Assembly: GCF_000321225.1 (NCBI RefSeq) | Contig: NW_004450324.1 | Coordinates: 292,214-356,213 of the forward strand | DNA from: Odobenus rosmarus divergens | Lineage: Eukaryota > Chordata > Mammalia > Carnivora > Odobenidae | Reading direction: 5' to 3' | Length of the DNA: 64,000 nt | Shown: one piece after another, positions 60,719-64,000 of the stretch | How positions within the stretch are numbered: position 1 is the first letter of the stretch | Layout of the letters: each line of letters begins with the position of its first letter | Translations under genes and position numbers: made by a program | The notes under the pieces: generated by a model | The model's database searches: none | What the model was told of the DNA's origin: nothing | What the model saw: the letters and a program-made list of their open reading frames with translations, nothing else

Positions 60719-60850
60719 CTGCTCCTGTAGTCTTCACTTCCCGGGGTCCGGTCCTTTAAAGCGCTTCAAATCTACCGCCGCCAGAAAAGGCGCTAAAACC
60801 CACTAACCGCCTCCCTCCCCCACAAGCCAGTCCCGGCGTGGAGGGAAATC
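60719..60850 (-). other. PPIG: Alternative PPIG first-exon candidate
   Basis: A - strand donor AGCAG|GTAGGT lies at 60718-60717 downstream of GC-rich sequence. The 5' boundary is not determined; it could be an alternative first exon. Confidence 0.35.
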
Positions 60851-61189
60851 GTCGCGCAGGAAGTACGTCACCGGTTGACCGCATCTCCTGGTGTTGTTCT
60901 CCTGCTTGCGTCACCTAAGCCTGGAGTTTCAGGATATCGGTACCTGTTAAATACCTAGTTCGTAGGTAGTAAATGCTTCTGGTGTGAGTTGATTGGGAAC
61001 GTTTGTAACCGTCAAAATGCCATATTCTTAGTGAAATGAAGTGCTTCATCCAGTAAACATGTATTCATTCTCTGCCAGAGTATTGGGAAGGAAGCCCTAC
61101 CTTTAAGGAGCTTCCAGTTCAGCTTCCAGTTAACGCTGTGACACAAGTTTTAAAAAACAGAAACGAACAAAGTGCTAGTTGAGGAAATT

Positions 61190-61375
61190 ACATAAGGCAT
61201 TGAGGCGCTCCTTTAAAATTCTCACAGCAACACCATGATATAGGTTATTAATGCTTGTTTTACAGATAAGGAAATCGAGGCTCAGGAAGGTTAAGTACCT
61301 CCTCCCTCCGCTAAATACACTGTTCCTAAATACCAAAGCAAATCTTTGACTCCAAATCCAGGGCTCTCTAGGGAA
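61190..61375 (-). mobile_element. MIR
   Basis: TTTTACAGATAAGGAAATCG, then GAGGCTCAGGAAGGTTAAGT, is the reversed MIR core; flanks fit a near-complete copy. Confidence 0.8.
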
Positions 61376-61642
61376 AATAGGACATATATTGTGTTTTAAT
61401 TATTTTAAGAGGCAAGCATCCCTAGATTGGGTTAAAAAATAAATGCCTCTGTATTTGGAAGGAGGCGGGCTGACGACAATCCTTGTGGGGACACGGGACG
61501 TGGGGTAAATGAGTTTTAAAGGAACTAGCTAAAGGGACTTAGGTTTTGTTATTGTGTAGAAAGATTTTTCACTCATTTAAGGTAGGTAAATTATCAGCAA
61601 CAGTTGGGCATGTGATATATGTAAGGGTCTCGACCAATTAAA

Positions 61643-61836
61643 AAAAAATTTTTTTAAAGATTTTATTTATTTATTTGACAGAGACACAGCGAGAGAAGGA
61701 ACACAAGCAGGGGGAATGGGAGAGGGAGAAGCAGGCTTCCGGTGGAGCAGGGAGCCCGATGCGGGGCTCGATCGCATATGACCTGAGCCGAAGGCAGAAG
61801 GCATAGTCTTACCGACTGAGCCACCCAGGCGCCCCT
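61643..61836 (-). mobile_element. CAN-SINE
   Basis: GATTTTATTTATTTATTTGA and GAGCCACCCAGGCGCCCC; target GACCAATTW. The body lacks the CCAGGACCCTGGGAT block. Confidence 0.92.
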
Positions 61837-62049
61837 GGACCAATTTTAAGAGCGGTAAAACTGAGAGGACAATCCCCCTCCATATCCCCACCCCATCTTA
61901 AGGCATTGCCTGTACTGCCCAAAAGCAGCGGCACACGAATTCAAATGCTAATCTCACCCGGAAACATCCTAACAGAAACACCCATAAATGTTTAATCTAG
62001 GTAGCCTTGGCCCGGTCAGGTTGACACAAAACCATCACAATGGGTATTG

Positions 62050-62300
62050 CACAATTTATTTATCTGTTCTACTTTAGATGGATATTTGTTTTGTTTTTGA
62101 ATTTTAGCTCTTATTGAATAAAGCTGTGAACATTCTTGTATCTGGTATATTAGAGAACATATATTTCATTTATATGTTGGAAATATACCTAGGAATGGAA
62201 TTGCTAGATTTTAGGATATGGGTAGGATCAGTTTTGGTAAATACTTCCAAAGAATTTTCTGAAGTGGTTGTACAATGTTCTTATTGTATATGCCTTGTGA
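62050..62300 (-). mobile_element. L1M ORF2-end fragment
   Basis: GAATAAAGCTGTGAACATTC, then ATACCTAGGAATGGAATTGC, read in reverse, is old L1 ORF2 end. Confidence 0.6.
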
Positions 62301-62389
62301 TTCCAGTATTGGTGAGAGCTCTCATTTGCAAATAAACCCAACTTGAGCTAGTTTAGGTAAAATTAGGAATGTATTGCTTCATGAAACAA

Positions 62390-62887
62390 CTGTTGCACAG
62401 TGTGGTGACTTTAAAATGTCTATAAATTCTCTAATGTGACTTTCTTTTAATGAATAGTAAAAGGCAGAGTGACTGTGATTTTGGAGACTAGGTCATAAAA
62501 GGCATTTTGATTTCCTCCTCACTGTGTCTCTTGGATCACTCATTCAAGGGAAAATCAACTGTCATGTCAAGAAGATGCTTAAGCAGACTATGGAGAAGCC
62601 CATGTGACAAGAAAGGCTTCTTGGCAAAAGTCAGAAAGGGCTGAGTCCTCCTGTCAAAAGCCATGTGAGTTAGCCGTTTGGAAGCAATCCTCCCACCTCG
62701 TTAAGGCTTCAGATGACTATAGTCCTTGTTGATATCTGACTTCAGCCACATAAGAAACTGTGAGCCAGAACCGCTCAGCTAAACTACTTCTGAACTTCTG
62801 GCCTACAGATACTGTGGGATGATAAATGTTGTTTTAGGTCACTATGTCTTGGGAAGATTTATTACAATAGCAATGGATAACTAATAC
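62390..62887 (+). mobile_element. MLT1-type LTR (ERVL-MaLR), solo
   Basis: TCTTGGATCACTCATTCAAG, GCTTCAGATGACTATAGTCC, CTGTGAGCCAGAACCGCTCA and the end GCAATGGATAACTAATACAG are characteristic of MLT1 LTRs. No internal retroviral sequence or coding frame is present. The subfamily is not assigned. Confidence 0.75.
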
Positions 62888-63416
62888 AGAGAAGAAAGAA
62901 TAGATTGAATATCAGGGAACTTGCCTCTCGTCTAATTTGACTTATCTGTTTTTTGGCTACATTCTCTAGACTAAAGAGGTTACCTCACATTTTAATAATC
63001 TAAGTCGCTGCCAGCTCCAATTATAAAACTCCAGAGAAGTCTTTGATTAGCACTGTAGTGACAGCCCCAAAATTTGTACTCCCACTTACGTAGTGAGGGG
63101 TGTTGCTGGGAAGTGTCTGACCTGCCTACATTTTTTTTTTTTTTTAGCTGTCCCCTGCATCTAAGTGAGGATAGGTGAATACTTCTCATCAGTGGAAAAT
63201 AAGTGAAAATTATGTATATTAATGGCCAAGATGTTTACAAAGTGCTATGTCTTCTCTGTGTCCTTTCTTCCTATTTTTGTTAGCTGGATCCAGAGAGTTT
63301 TAAGGCCCTGGGAGATTATAAAAGAAGTATAGTTTCCTGAATCTCCATATAGTGAAAATTCCTCCACTGACTAGGGATATCCACGTTGGAATGTGATATG
63401 ATCAAGAAATCAAATT

Positions 63417-63758
63417 ATGTTGATCCTAAAGGGCACCTGCACCACAATGTTTATAGCAGCAATGTCCACAATAGCCAAATTGTGGAAAGAGGCAAGATGT
63501 CCATCAACAGATGAATGGATAAAGATGTGGTATATATGCATGGGATGTTACTCAGCCATCAGAAAGGATGAATACTTACCATTTATGTCGACATGGTTGG
63601 ACCTGGAGGGTATTATGCTGAGCTAAATAAGTCAATCAGAGACAGTTATCATATGGTTTCACTCATGTGGAATATAAGAAACAGCGTAGAGGACCATAGG
63701 GGAAGGGAGGGAAAACTGAATGGGAAGTCATCAGAGAGGGAGAAAAATTATGAGAGAC
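63417..63758 (+). mobile_element. L1 ORF2-end fragment
   Basis: The frame 63417-63626 reads FIAAMSTIAKLWKEARCPST and related ORF2-end residues; carnivore L1 3' sequence follows (GTCATCAGAGAGGGAG). Interrupted by the next SINE. Confidence 0.8.
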
Positions 63759-63950
63759 TTTTTTTTTTTTAAAGATTTTATTTATTTATTTGACAGATAG
63801 ACACAGCGAGAGTGGGAACACAAGCAGGGGGAGTGGGAAAGGGAGAAGCAGGCTTCCCGCGGAGCAGGGAGCCAGGCTCAATCCTAGGACCCTGGGATCA
63901 TGACCTGAGCCTAAGGCAGACAGTTAATGACTGAGCCACCCAGGTGCCCC
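63759..63950 (-). mobile_element. CAN-SINE
   Basis: Poly-T, GATTTTATTTATTTATTTGA and GAGCCACCCAGGTGCCCC; approximate target ATGASAGACT. Confidence 0.93.
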
Positions 63951-63970
63951 ACCATGACAGACTCTTAAAG

Positions 63971-64000
63971 ATTTTTTTTTTTTTAAGATTTTATTTATTT
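63971..64000 (-). mobile_element. CAN-SINE tail, cut by the window edge
   Basis: Poly-T followed by AAGATTTTATTTATTT begins another antisense SINE that continues beyond the window. Confidence 0.75.

Larger units (their letters stand above)
60200..60900 (-). promoter_or_regulatory. PPIG: PPIG CpG-rich promoter region
   Basis: This is the only GC- and CpG-rich block in an A/T-rich window, and it is free of repeats. It lies upstream of the PPIG coding exons at the position expected for the gene start, with no TATA box obvious. It holds a YY1 element, a short upstream ORF, two GT donors on the - strand and a CRE-like ACGTCA (60865-60870). No supported + strand exon was found, so bidirectional activity is unproven. 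Confidence 0.75.

Noticed and set aside
60334..60806. Open frames across the CpG island on both strands
   Set aside because: GC-rich promoter DNA has few stops; the frames cross the YY1 element and donor candidates and resemble no protein I know.
60900..64000. Start of FASTKD1 on the + strand, expected upstream of PPIG from human synteny
   Set aside because: No + strand coding exon or second CpG island is visible before 64000; it probably lies beyond the window.

Overview
The window is nuclear DNA of a carnivoran mammal. More than 55 copies of the tRNA-Lys-derived CAN-SINE (heads such as GGCGCCTGGGTGGCTCAG, tails AAATAAATAAAATCTT) are spread over both strands, about one per kilobase outside one large gap. 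I see no copies with the dog-type head GGGATCCCTGGGTGGCGCAG, so an arctoid carnivore (bear/panda, seal or mustelid lineage) fits better than a dog; this is an inference from SINE type only. A run of 50 N marks a draft assembly.

Two protein-coding genes lie tail to tail. On the + strand at the left edge are the last two exons of CFAP210 (CCDC173), a ciliary coiled-coil protein, ending at 6191 with a poly(A) signal at 6274. On the - strand is the complete coding region of PPIG (SR-cyclophilin, CARS-Cyp): 12 coding exons between 43509 and 12466. They join in frame at every junction to give a 753-residue protein with an N-terminal cyclophilin domain, a poly-Ser/acidic-basic linker and a long C-terminal Arg/Ser domain. 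A GC/CpG-rich promoter with a sense-oriented YY1 element lies at about 60.3-60.9 kb, so intron 1 before the coding exons is about 17 kb. The CFAP210-PPIG convergent pair matches human 2q31.1 as I know it; there FASTKD1 follows upstream of PPIG, so it probably starts beyond 64000.

Region by region: 1-6300 CFAP210 3' end with L1M and Tigger2-like remnants; 6300-8770 spacer; about 7.7-14.8 kb a SINE-free block holding the PPIG 3' UTR and last two coding exons; 13.9-43.5 kb PPIG introns filled with SINE, L1, MIR and hAT/Tigger copies; 43.5-60.3 kb PPIG intron 1, including an L2 copy with a spurious-looking assembly gap and an inverted duplication near 57.2-57.8 kb; 60.3-60.9 kb promoter; 61-64 kb upstream DNA with MIR, L1, an MLT1-type LTR and SINEs.

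I found no undescribed biological system, RNA gene, CRISPR array or intact mobile-element gene. The most useful observations are the inverted duplication inside intron 1, repeats abutting two PPIG splice sites, a 30-nt coding exon carrying the cyclosporin-site substitution, a seven-codon upstream ORF in the YY1 element, and the contig-overlap gap.
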